Assembly (NCBI RefSeq): GCF_029623755.1
Contig: NZ_CP121106.1
Span: 1,313,001-1,377,000 of the forward strand
Direction: 5' to 3'
DNA: 64,000 bases
Source of the DNA: Altererythrobacter sp. CAU 1644
GTDB taxonomy: Bacteria; Pseudomonadota; Alphaproteobacteria; Sphingomonadales; Sphingomonadaceae
The notes under the pieces were generated by a model. It saw nothing but the letters and a program-made list of their open reading frames with translations, made no database searches and was not told the origin of the DNA. Shown here one piece after another: positions 17,107-24,738 of this stretch; the first letter of the stretch is position 1; each line of letters opens with the position of its first letter. The translations under genes were made by a program, and so were the position numbers.

Positions 17107-18240
17107 ATGCGCGACTACCAGATTTGCGTAAATTGTATCATGGATACCAGCGACTCCCGCATCAGCTTCGATGAACGGGGGTGGTGCGAATACTGTAACA
17201 ATTATCATCAGAGCATCGTCCCGAACTGGCATCCAGATGAACGGGGTGAGCGCGAGATCGCTGCGCAGATCGATAAGATCAAGGCGGATGGGAAGGGGCG
17301 CGACTTCGACTGCTTGATTGGCCTTTCGGGCGGAGTCGATAGTAGTTACCTTACCTATATCGCAAAGGAGAAGTTTGGACTTCGCCCGCTGCTATACCAC
17401 GTCGACGCGGGCTGGAACTCACAGGAAGCCGTCAATAACATTGAAAAGCTGGTCGATGGACTTGGCCTTGACCTCTATACTGAGGTCGTCAATTGGCCCG
17501 AAATGCGCGATCTTCAGTTGGCTTTTTTCAAGGCAGGCGTGCCCCACCTCGACACGCCTCAGGACCACGCGTTCTTCGCGGGACTTTACAACTTCGCGGC
17601 CAAGAACGATGTGAAATACATCCTTACAGGCGCGAACTATTCCACCGAGTGCGTGCGCGAACCGCTCGAATGGCACTACCACGCGTCAGATCTGCGTCAG
17701 TTGCGCGACATCCATCGTTTGTTCGGCTCCCGACCACTCAAATCTTTCCCGTTGGCAGGAATCCTAAAGTTCAAAGTCTTCTACCGGTTCGTGAAAGGGG
17801 TGCGAGTGGTAAAACCTCTCAACCACATCCCATACGTCAAGGAATCGGCCATGGACGAACTGGTGGAGCGTTTCGGCTGGCAGCGCTACCCACACAAACA
17901 TTACGAATCTCGATTCACGCGTTTCTACGAAGGATATTGGCTGCGCAAGAAGTTCGGCTATGACAAGCGCCGTGCGCATTTTTCCAGCCTGATTCTCACT
18001 GGGCAGTTAAGCCGAAATGAGGCCCTCGAACGCATTGCGAAAGATCCGTATCCGCCGGAGCAGGTGGCACAGGATTTCGAATACATCGCGACCAAACTGG
18101 GTATAACCGAGGCAGAGCTCCAGGCGATGTTCGACGCGCCCAACAAGACTTATCGCGACTACGCCAACATGATGCCGATTCTAGACCTTGGGGCGAAGGT
18201 TTTTCGAGTCCTTGGGTTGCAAAGGGCTGTGATGCGGTGA
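17107..18240 (+). CDS. N-acetyl sugar amidotransferase (WbpG/LfnA/PseA family)
   Basis: ATP-dependent amidotransferase of 377 aa that converts an acetamido group on a nucleotide sugar to an acetamidino group, using ammonia from HisH/HisF-type partners. Two zinc-type pairs are at Cys7/Cys10 and Cys27/Cys30, and the PP-loop GLSGGVDSS is at residues 72-80. The start at 17107 (MRDYQICVNC) is preferred over the open frame from 16978 because family members begin this way and the extra residues fall inside the previous gene. The stop overlaps the HisH start (GTGA). The fnlABC genes downstream point to L-FucNAm as product, as LfnA does in Pseudomonas O12; the diacetamido uronic acid is the alternative substrate. 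Confidence 0.85.
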   Translation: MRDYQICVNCIMDTSDSRISFDERGWCEYCNNYHQSIVPNWHPDERGEREIAAQIDKIKADGKGRDFDCLIGLSGGVDSSYLTYIAKEKFGLRPLLYHVDAGWNSQEAVNNIEKLVDGLGLDLYTEVVNWPEMRDLQLAFFKAGVPHLDTPQDHAFFAGLYNFAAKNDVKYILTGANYSTECVREPLEWHYHASDLRQLRDIHRLFGSRPLKSFPLAGILKFKVFYRFVKGVRVVKPLNHIPYVKESAMDELVERFGWQRYPHKHYESRFTRFYEGYWLRKKFGYDKRRAHFSSLILTGQLSRNEALERIAKDPYPPEQVAQDFEYIATKLGITEAELQAMFDAPNKTYRDYANMMPILDLGAKVFRVLGLQRAVMR

Positions 18241-18851
18241 TCCATATTGTCGATTACGGCCTCGGCAACATCGGGGCGTTTCTTACCCTCTATAAGCGCC
18301 AAGACATTCCAGCGATCGCCGTTTCGACTGCCGAACAGCTTGCCGGCGCCGATCATATTCTGCTCCCGGGCGTCGGTTCATTCGATCACGCGATGGAGTT
18401 GCTCAACCGGTCGGGCATGCGGGAAACCCTCGATCACCTGGTGCTTGAAAAGAGAGTGCCTGTATTGGGCGTCTGTGTTGGCATGCAGATCTTGGGTGAT
18501 GCGAGTGAGGAGGGCACATCTTCCGGCCTTGGGTGGATCCCTGGACATATCCGTGATCTTGGCGGCCGGGGCGGTGCGCACCAGGGCCTCCCATTGCCAC
18601 ACATGGGCTGGAACGATATCAAGGCGACACGCTATGTTCCGCTGCTGGCCGATCTTGTCGACCCGCGTTTCTACTTTCTCCATAGCTTCTATTTCGATAA
18701 CCAAGAGGTAGAGGATGCTGCCGCAACCGCCGAGTACGGTACCGATTTCACCTGCATCGTAAACCGTGACAATGTCTGGGGTGTGCAATTTCATCCTGAA
18801 AAGAGCCATAGTTTCGGCATGGCACTTCTCAAGAATTTCGCGAGTCTCTGA
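18237..18851 (+). CDS. hisH: HisH-type glutamine amidotransferase subunit for sugar amidination
   Basis: Class I glutamine amidotransferase of 204 aa, homologous to the HisH subunit of imidazole glycerol phosphate synthase. The nucleophile is Cys80 in GVCVGMQILG, with His186 and Glu188 in FHPEKSH completing the triad. It releases ammonia from glutamine. Here it is most likely the second, glycan-dedicated copy (as in the WbpG-HisH2-HisF2 trio), because it starts with GTG overlapping the WbpG-like stop and no other histidine gene is nearby. Confidence 0.85.
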   Translation: MIHIVDYGLGNIGAFLTLYKRQDIPAIAVSTAEQLAGADHILLPGVGSFDHAMELLNRSGMRETLDHLVLEKRVPVLGVCVGMQILGDASEEGTSSGLGWIPGHIRDLGGRGGAHQGLPLPHMGWNDIKATRYVPLLADLVDPRFYFLHSFYFDNQEVEDAAATAEYGTDFTCIVNRDNVWGVQFHPEKSHSFGMALLKNFASL

Positions 18852-18853
18852 GA

Positions 18854-19633
18854 GTGTTGCGCCCTCGCATCGTGCCATGCTTGCTCATCCACGAAGGTGG
18901 GTTGGTCAAGACTGTGAGGTTCCGAGATCCGACCTATGTCGGGGACCCCATCAATGCAGTCCGGATATTCAACGAGAAGGAATCGGACGAACTAGTCGTA
19001 CTCGACATTGACGCGTCGGCTAATGGCGTTGAGCCGGACTTCAAGCTTATCGAGCATCTGGCCGCGGAATGCCGCATGCCTCTTTGTTACGGCGGCGGGG
19101 TCACTACGGTTGATCAGGCCAAGCGCATCATTAGCCTAGGCGTCGAGAAGGTCGCATTGAGTTCAGCGGCAGTGGCTAATCCGGATTTGATCTCGGCAAT
19201 CGCCGATTCCGTCGGGCGCCAATCCACGGTAGTAGTCATCGACACTCGCAAGCGCACATTCGGAAGCAACTACGACGTCTATACTCACAACGGAACACGC
19301 AAGACGGGATTGGCACCAACCGATTTTGCGCAACAAGCGGAAGCGCGCGGCGCCGGCGAAATTATCGTGAATTCGATCGATCGTGATGGAACATTGAAGG
19401 GGTACGACGTCGGGCTTGCCCGGCAGATGCGTGCCGCGGTCAATACGCCTCTGAGCTTCCTTGGCGGCGCCGGGCGCCTTGAGGATATCGAGTCGCTCAT
19501 CCGTGAAGTTGGGGTGGTCGGCGCTTCCGCCGGAAGCCTGTTCGTCTTTAAGGGCAAGTACCGCGCGGTGTTGATCAATTATCCTCAGCCGGCCAGCAAG
19601 GAAGAATTGGTTCAGCGCGCAATGCGGGCTTAG
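18854..19633 (+). CDS. hisF: HisF-like ammonia-channel subunit paralogue
   Basis: TIM-barrel protein of 259 aa related to HisF. It begins MLRPRIVPCLLIHEGG: the residue aligned with the catalytic Asp11 of true HisF is Leu11, whereas the second acid (VVVIDTRKR) is retained. That fits a barrel used to carry ammonia from HisH to the WbpG-like enzyme rather than to make imidazole glycerol phosphate. The start is GTG two bases after the HisH stop; a TTG at 18857 is possible. It is followed by 39 bases and the fnl genes. Confidence 0.83.
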   Translation: MLRPRIVPCLLIHEGGLVKTVRFRDPTYVGDPINAVRIFNEKESDELVVLDIDASANGVEPDFKLIEHLAAECRMPLCYGGGVTTVDQAKRIISLGVEKVALSSAAVANPDLISAIADSVGRQSTVVVIDTRKRTFGSNYDVYTHNGTRKTGLAPTDFAQQAEARGAGEIIVNSIDRDGTLKGYDVGLARQMRAAVNTPLSFLGGAGRLEDIESLIREVGVVGASAGSLFVFKGKYRAVLINYPQPASKEELVQRAMRA

Positions 19634-19672
19634 ACTCGCCCTGTTGGCAAGCTACGTTATTGGAAGGACCGA

Positions 19673-20713
19673 ATGTCAGAGAATAACTTTGCAGGGCACA
19701 CACTGCTGCTGACTGGAGGGACGGGCTCCTTCGGGAATGCCGTGCTCAGACGCTTTCTTCATTCGGACCTTGAGGAGATCCGCATCTTCAGTCGGGACGA
19801 AAAGAAGCAGGACGATATGCGCAAGCGCTTCAACGATCCCAAGCTGAAGTTCTACATTGGCGATGTGCGGGATTACTCATCGGTGCTCAATGCGGTGCGA
19901 GGTGTCGACTTCATTTTTCATGCGGCAGCCTTGAAACAGGTCCCTTCCTGTGAGTTCTATCCACTTGAAGCGGTCAAGACCAACGTGTTTGGTACTGAGA
20001 ATGTGCTTGAGGCGGCGATAAGTTGTGGTGTCGAGCGGGTCGTCTGCCTCAGCACCGACAAAGCAGTATATCCCATTAATGCGATGGGCATATCCAAGGC
20101 GATGATGGAGAAGGTCGCGGTTGCCAAGTCAAGGAGCAGCGACCGCACGGTGATCTGCGCCACCCGCTACGGCAATGTCATGGCTTCGAGAGGCTCCGTG
20201 ATCCCGCTGTTCGCCGACCAGATCAGAGCGCGAATCCCGATCAGCATTACTGATCCGGGAATGACGCGATTCATGATGACGCTCGACGATGCTGTCGAGT
20301 TGGTGCTCTATGCGTTTCGGAACGGTTGTTCAGGCGACATCTTCGTCCAGAAGGCCCCGGCTGCGACAATTGCCACTCTGGCACAATCAATGCGCGATAT
20401 GCTTGGAGTTCCTGACCACCCCATTCACGAGATCGGCACCAGGCACGGCGAGAAGTTATTCGAGGTGCTACTTAGTCGCGAGGAAATGGCGGCATCGGAA
20501 GACCTTGGAGATTATTTCCGGATTCCGCCTGATCTTCGCGATCTCAATTACGGTAAGTTCATCGAGGAAGGCGAGAAGAAGATATCCCTCGCGGAGGACT
20601 ACAATTCTCACAACACGACACGTCTCGATGTGGCTGGCATGACGGAGCTTCTGCACAAGCTGCCGTTTATGCGCGCCATGGCGGCGGGCGATTACATTTC
20701 TCCCGAGGAATGA
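19673..20713 (+). CDS. fnlA: UDP-GlcNAc 4,6-dehydratase/5-epimerase
   Basis: Short-chain dehydrogenase-type enzyme of 346 aa (FnlA/CapE/WbjB group), first step from UDP-GlcNAc to UDP-L-FucNAc. The N-terminal NAD(P) loop is LLTGGTGSFGNAVLRRF; RDEKKQDDMRKRF is the FlaA1/CapE-type signature; and STDKAVYPINAMGISKAMMEK has Met in place of the usual Tyr of YxxxK, a mark of this bifunctional subgroup. GGAAGGA stands upstream of the ATG. The next gene starts 1 base after its stop. Confidence 0.9.
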   Translation: MSENNFAGHTLLLTGGTGSFGNAVLRRFLHSDLEEIRIFSRDEKKQDDMRKRFNDPKLKFYIGDVRDYSSVLNAVRGVDFIFHAAALKQVPSCEFYPLEAVKTNVFGTENVLEAAISCGVERVVCLSTDKAVYPINAMGISKAMMEKVAVAKSRSSDRTVICATRYGNVMASRGSVIPLFADQIRARIPISITDPGMTRFMMTLDDAVELVLYAFRNGCSGDIFVQKAPAATIATLAQSMRDMLGVPDHPIHEIGTRHGEKLFEVLLSREEMAASEDLGDYFRIPPDLRDLNYGKFIEEGEKKISLAEDYNSHNTTRLDVAGMTELLHKLPFMRAMAAGDYISPEE

Positions 20714-20714
20714 G

Positions 20715-21821
20715 ATGAAGGTACTCGTAACTGGCGCCAATGGGTTCCTGGGCAAGACCCTGGTTGTTCGATTGGAAGAGGTTGGCGGTTTCACCCTCGA
20801 TAGCTTCCTGCGAACAGATGACGTTTCGATCTTGCAGGGCAAAGTTGCCGCTGCCGATGCAGTAATTCACTTGGCAGGTGAGAACAGGCCAGCCGATCCC
20901 TCCGCCTTTATGGAGGTCAACGCCGGTTTGACGCAGCTACTTTGCGATTTCATACGTGCGACCGGACGGCCTATTCCGATAATCTTCGCCTCCTCGACAC
21001 AAGCGAAACTCGACAATCCCTATGGGGCGAGCAAGCGCGCGGGAGAAGAAGTGCTTCTCGCTCTCTCGAACGAACCCGGTCAGAGCTGCACGATTTTTCG
21101 ATTGCCGAACGTGTTCGGGAAATGGTCCCGACCGAACTATAATTCTGCCGTTGCCACTTTCTGCCACAATATTGCCCGGGACCTGCCGATCCGTATCGAT
21201 GATCCCGACGCGCCGTTGACCCTTGCCTATGTCGACGACGTAGTCGACGCAATCATCGCTTCTCTGCGGTCGACCGAAGCCGGGTTGCATTGGCCCGAAG
21301 TCGAGCCACAATTCAACACCACGGTTGGCGCAGTTGCAGAGACCCTGAGAGCCTTCCGGGCGAGCCGCGAAACGCTTGTAACGGAGCGGGTCGGAGAAGG
21401 CCTGCCCCGAGCTTTGTACGCGACATATGTAAGCTTTCTTGAGCCAGCTCAGTTCAGCTATGAGATTCCGACATACGGTGACCAGCGTGGGGTTTTTGTG
21501 GAGATGTTGAAGACGCCTGATAGCGGGCAATTCTCATTCTTCACCGCACATCCAGGAATTACCCGGGGTGGTCATTATCACCACAGCAAGACCGAAAAGT
21601 TCCTGGTCATCCGAGGGCGGGCGAGCTTTCGCTTTCGACATTTGCTAACTGATGAAACGTACTCGATCGAAACGAGCGGGGCTTGTTCTACGATTGTTGA
21701 AACCATACCCGGCTGGAGTCACGACATCACCAACATAGGCGACGACGAGTTGATCGTGATGCTATGGGCGAATGAAATATTCGACCGCAACCGGCCAGAC
21801 ACAATCGCTCGGAGCGTATAA
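20715..21821 (+). CDS. fnlB: UDP-2-acetamido-2,6-dideoxy-hexulose epimerase/reductase
   Basis: Bifunctional FnlB/CapF/WbjC protein of 368 aa. The N-terminal reductase domain has MKVLVTGANGFLGKTL and, near residue 98, YGASKRAGEE as YxxxK. The C-terminal cupin domain (from about residue 245) has GDQRGVFVEMLKT, RGGHYHHSKTEKFLVIRGRASF and a metal-binding His pair. It epimerises at C3 and reduces C4 on the way to UDP-L-pneumosamine. Tight spacing on both sides (1 base and 3 bases) makes it one unit with fnlA and fnlC. Confidence 0.9.
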   Translation: MKVLVTGANGFLGKTLVVRLEEVGGFTLDSFLRTDDVSILQGKVAAADAVIHLAGENRPADPSAFMEVNAGLTQLLCDFIRATGRPIPIIFASSTQAKLDNPYGASKRAGEEVLLALSNEPGQSCTIFRLPNVFGKWSRPNYNSAVATFCHNIARDLPIRIDDPDAPLTLAYVDDVVDAIIASLRSTEAGLHWPEVEPQFNTTVGAVAETLRAFRASRETLVTERVGEGLPRALYATYVSFLEPAQFSYEIPTYGDQRGVFVEMLKTPDSGQFSFFTAHPGITRGGHYHHSKTEKFLVIRGRASFRFRHLLTDETYSIETSGACSTIVETIPGWSHDITNIGDDELIVMLWANEIFDRNRPDTIARSV

Positions 21822-21824
21822 TCC

Positions 21825-22955
21825 ATGCGCAAACTCAAGGTAATGACCGTTGTCGGCACGCGGCCAGAGATCATCCGCCTTTCACGCGTTATCGCGGCGC
21901 TCGATCGAGATTGCGACCATGTTCTGGTGCATACGGGGCAGAATTACGACTACGAATTGAACGGAATTTTTTTCGACGAGCTTGGCATTCGCAAGCCTGA
22001 TCACTTCCTCGAAGCAGCGGGTGCCAGTGGAGCCCAGACAATTGGGCAAGTGATTATCGCGGTCGATGTCTTGCTCGAGCAAGTTCGCCCCGATGCACTT
22101 CTCGTTCTTGGGGACACCAATAGCTGCACTGCCGTTATCCCTGCGAAAAGACGGAAGATCCCTACATTTCACATGGAAGCGGGAAATCGCTGTTTCGATC
22201 AACGCGTCCCCGAGGAGATCAACCGGCGGATCGTAGATCACACAGCGGACATCAACCTTACTTACAGCGATATTGCGCGGGAATATCTTCTCCGAGAGGG
22301 ATTGCCTCCAGATCTGGTTGTCAAGACAGGCAGCCCGATGTTTGAAGTGCTTTCGCATTATCGGGCTGGGATTGATGCGTCCGATGCACTTGAGAGACTA
22401 GGCATCGAGCACGGACAGTATTTCGTTGTCAGCGCACACCGCGAAGAGAATGTGGAGCCGGAAGCAAGCTTCGACAAGCTGATAGGCATGCTGGACGCGC
22501 TGGTTGAGAAATTCGGACTACCGGTTGTGGTTTCGACACACCCCCGGACTCAGAAGCGGATTGCCGCGCGCGGTGTGCAATTTAGTGAGCAAGTAATGTT
22601 GCTCAAGCCGCTCGGCTTCCTTGATTATAATCGCCTCCAAATCTCCGCCCGAGCCGTCCTGTCGGACAGTGGCACAATCAACGAAGAGGCATCCATCCTC
22701 AATTTCCCCGCACTCAACATTCGCGAAGCTCACGAACGTCCCGAAGGGATGGAAGAAACTGCGGCGATGATGGTGGGGCTTTCGCCCGAGCGCATCTTGC
22801 AGGGTCTCGAAATCCTGTCGCGGCAGCCGCGTGGGAGGGAGCGACTGGTCCGGTTGGTAGCGGACTATTCGATGCCAAACGTATCGGAGAAAGTTGTGCG
22901 CATAATCCATAGTTACGTCGATTATGTGAACCGAGTGATCTGGAAGAAGTATTAG
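21825..22955 (+). CDS. fnlC: UDP-GlcNAc-type 2-epimerase making UDP-L-FucNAc
   Basis: Non-hydrolysing 2-epimerase of 376 aa. MRKLKVMTVVGTRPEIIRLS, HTGQNYDYELNGIFFDELG, VLGDTNSC, HMEAGNRCFDQRVPEEINRR, SAHREENV and LSDSGTINEEASILNFP all match the FnlC/CapG/WbjD group closely. It performs the last step, C2 epimerisation to UDP-N-acetyl-L-fucosamine. WbpI, the 2-epimerase for the diacetamido uronic acid, is a relative, but length and position after fnlAB favour FnlC. No separate wbpI is in the window. Confidence 0.9.
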   Translation: MRKLKVMTVVGTRPEIIRLSRVIAALDRDCDHVLVHTGQNYDYELNGIFFDELGIRKPDHFLEAAGASGAQTIGQVIIAVDVLLEQVRPDALLVLGDTNSCTAVIPAKRRKIPTFHMEAGNRCFDQRVPEEINRRIVDHTADINLTYSDIAREYLLREGLPPDLVVKTGSPMFEVLSHYRAGIDASDALERLGIEHGQYFVVSAHREENVEPEASFDKLIGMLDALVEKFGLPVVVSTHPRTQKRIAARGVQFSEQVMLLKPLGFLDYNRLQISARAVLSDSGTINEEASILNFPALNIREAHERPEGMEETAAMMVGLSPERILQGLEILSRQPRGRERLVRLVADYSMPNVSEKVVRIIHSYVDYVNRVIWKKY

Positions 22956-22962
22956 TCCCGCG

Positions 22963-24168
22963 ATGCGCATCGCCATCGTAGCAGACGTTTACCCTCCGAT
23001 GAGGTCGTCCGGAGCGGTTCAATTGCGAGACCTGTCTCGGGAACTCGTCCGCCAGGCGCACGAAGTTACCATGCTGGTCGCGGCTCCTGAGCTTGAGGCC
23101 CCCTACGCATTAGAGCGCAATGATGGGGTCTCAATTGTCCGATTGCGGACATTGCCGACGCGTGACATGCCCTACCTTCGTCGCTTGGCGAATGAATTGA
23201 GCATGCCATTCGCAATGCGACGCAACTTCGTCGGCTCGCCATGTTTCGCACAAGAGTTCGACGCAATCGTATGGTATTCTCCAACGATCTTTCATGGGCC
23301 TTTTGTGCGCTGGCTCAAGCGCCGCAATAAAGCCCCGTCTTATCTGATCATCCGAGACGTCTTCCCGCAATGGGCGGCAGACACCGGACTAATTGGCCGG
23401 GGCCCAGCTTTCAGAATTCTCGATTCCGTGGCCCATTATCAATATCGTTCGGCTGACATCATTGGAGTTCAAACTCCAGGAAATCTTGCGTTCTTCGAGA
23501 GGTTTCGGGAGCGAAATCCCGATGTGCGATTCGAGGTGTTGAAGAATTGGCTTGCACCAGCCGCCACCGGCACTTGTAGCATCGATCTATCGGCGACCAG
23601 GCTCGCGGGCAGGAAGGTATTCGTCTATGCGGGCAACATGGGGGTGGCGCAGCAAATGGACAAGCTGCTCAATCTTGCGATCGCGCTCCGCAGTAATCCC
23701 GAGATAGGTTTTCTCTTCGTTGGGCGAGGAAGCGAGGCAGAGAGGGTTCGCGTAAGCATCGAGAGTAACTGTCCGGAGAACACGCTATTCTTCGACGAGA
23801 TCGACTCAGATGAGATCCCCGCACTTTACAAGCAGTGCCATGTCGGCATGATTTCTCTCGACAGCAGGCATCGCACGCATAACATTCCAGGAAAATTTCT
23901 CACATACATGCAGGCTGGCCTGCCGGTTCTCGCTTCCATCAACGCTGGAAACGATCTCGAAGCGATTGTAGCCGAAGCCGAAGTCGGAAGAGTCTCCGTC
24001 GATCCGAATGGGGGCGACCTTGAGATTCTGGCAACTTCGATGCTCGGGCAGGACCTTGCCGACCCAGGCATTGCCCAGCGTTGCCGAACGCTGTTTGATC
24101 GAAACTTTTCAGCCGCGCAGGCAGCGACCCAGATTACCGATACGCTTAGTAGATTATCGCGAGGATAA
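22963..24168 (+). CDS. Glycosyltransferase family 4, WbuB-like
   Basis: GT4 glycosyltransferase of 401 aa. MRIAIVADVYPPMRSSGAVQLRDLSRELVRQAHEVTML is the acceptor-side N-terminus, and KVFVYAGNMGVAQQMDKLLNLAIALRSNPEIGFLFVGRGSEAERV with IPALYKQCHVGMISLD and HNIPGKFLTYMQAGLPVLA is typical of the WbuB group, which transfers L-FucNAc and is usually encoded next to fnlC. It begins 7 bases after the fnlC stop. The assignment as FucNAc transferase is by neighbourhood and group resemblance. Confidence 0.8.
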   Translation: MRIAIVADVYPPMRSSGAVQLRDLSRELVRQAHEVTMLVAAPELEAPYALERNDGVSIVRLRTLPTRDMPYLRRLANELSMPFAMRRNFVGSPCFAQEFDAIVWYSPTIFHGPFVRWLKRRNKAPSYLIIRDVFPQWAADTGLIGRGPAFRILDSVAHYQYRSADIIGVQTPGNLAFFERFRERNPDVRFEVLKNWLAPAATGTCSIDLSATRLAGRKVFVYAGNMGVAQQMDKLLNLAIALRSNPEIGFLFVGRGSEAERVRVSIESNCPENTLFFDEIDSDEIPALYKQCHVGMISLDSRHRTHNIPGKFLTYMQAGLPVLASINAGNDLEAIVAEAEVGRVSVDPNGGDLEILATSMLGQDLADPGIAQRCRTLFDRNFSAAQAATQITDTLSRLSRG

Positions 24169-24230
24169 GGAGGCTGCTACCTCTCTGCTTCGATGACTGA
24201 CCAGCTGCGCTTCCTCAAGCGAATCATTGG

Positions 24231-24250
24231 CTTGCCGCAAAAGCGGCAAG
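24231..24250. repeat. 8-bp inverted repeat with AAAA loop
   Basis: Arms CTTGCCGC and GCGGCAAG flank AAAA, about 60 bases after the last glycosyltransferase of the locus. It could help end transcription, but no T run follows on the plus strand, so it does not meet the usual intrinsic-terminator pattern. Confidence 0.4.
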
Positions 24251-24373
24251 TCGAGACATATGTATCTCCCGACTTGCGAATGTTCGCCTCGCTTCGTTCG
24301 TGTCGACCGCGCGAACATAGGAAAACGGTGCCCGCGGCCCTGGCAATAATCGACGTCATGTCGAGCCAGCTAA

Positions 24374-24547
24374 ATGCGGTCGAATTCGATTGCAAGTCTA
24401 CTTTCTTGCGAGCTGAATCAACGAGTGCGAGACATTCGCATACCTACCGCATGGTTTGTACCAGAGGAATTGGTTCAGCGGAATCTCGAGGCATTCATCA
24501 GACGGGCGCGTCTAATCTCTCATGTCGTTGGGTGCCTGGAGGAGTGA
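24374..24547 (+). CDS. Possible small protein, 57 residues
   Basis: An ATG at 24374 opens a 57-codon frame ending TGA at 24545-24547. An in-frame TAA directly precedes the ATG. The translation looks protein-like in its second half (VRDIRIPTAWFVPEELVQRN, then LEAFIRRARLISHVVGCLEE), with amphipathic spacing and ordinary codons. No ribosome site is obvious. It could be a genuine small protein, the tail of a frameshifted ancestor whose upstream part lies in another frame, or chance. No family was recognised. Confidence 0.25.
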   Translation: MRSNSIASLLSCELNQRVRDIRIPTAWFVPEELVQRNLEAFIRRARLISHVVGCLEE

Positions 24548-24590
24548 TGACAGCAAGTTCCCGGCAACCTAGGTCCAGGATAAGGAGAAT

Positions 24591-24703
24591 TCACGCCCAA
24601 GAAAGCATGCTGAGGAGAAAAGGCTTCGCCTGCAAAGAATCGACAGCGCATTGAAATATTGGGCGTGACAGGCATCGCCCGCCCCGACTAAGGCGGCGTG
24701 CCC
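24591..24703. other. Cluster of inverted repeats upstream of the export operon
   Basis: Perfect 10-base arms TCACGCCCAA (24591-24600) and TTGGGCGTGA (24659-24668) enclose a small AGGC/GCCT hairpin at 24621-24631. A bulged hairpin with GGCA...TGCC ends follows at 24671-24703. Together they could fold as a leader RNA in front of the gene at 24739 or act as a spaced operator. Each element alone is within what chance can give in 64 kb. Confidence 0.3.
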
Positions 24704-24738
24704 AACTGGAACCAGAAATTAACGATAGTGCAAATGAG

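Larger units (their letters stand above)
24169..24738. other. 570-base gap between glycan locus and export operon
   Basis: No gene can be called with confidence here. The gap contains an 8-bp hairpin at 24231-24250, a 57-codon frame at 24374-24547, a 10-bp inverted repeat (24591-24600 with 24659-24668) and a bulged hairpin at 24671-24703 just before the next gene. The frame open from 24193 to 24654 has unconvincing composition after about residue 60. The gap may hold the promoter and leader of the export operon, a decayed gene, or both. Confidence 0.5.

Noticed and set aside
18237..19633. Histidine biosynthesis genes
   Set aside because: HisH/HisF homology is real, but the amidotransferase neighbour and the missing Asp11 in HisF point to sugar amidination.
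24193..24654. 153-codon frame in the large gap
   Set aside because: Ser/Arg-rich, no membrane or domain pattern; a different frame (24374-24547) looks more protein-like in the same DNA.
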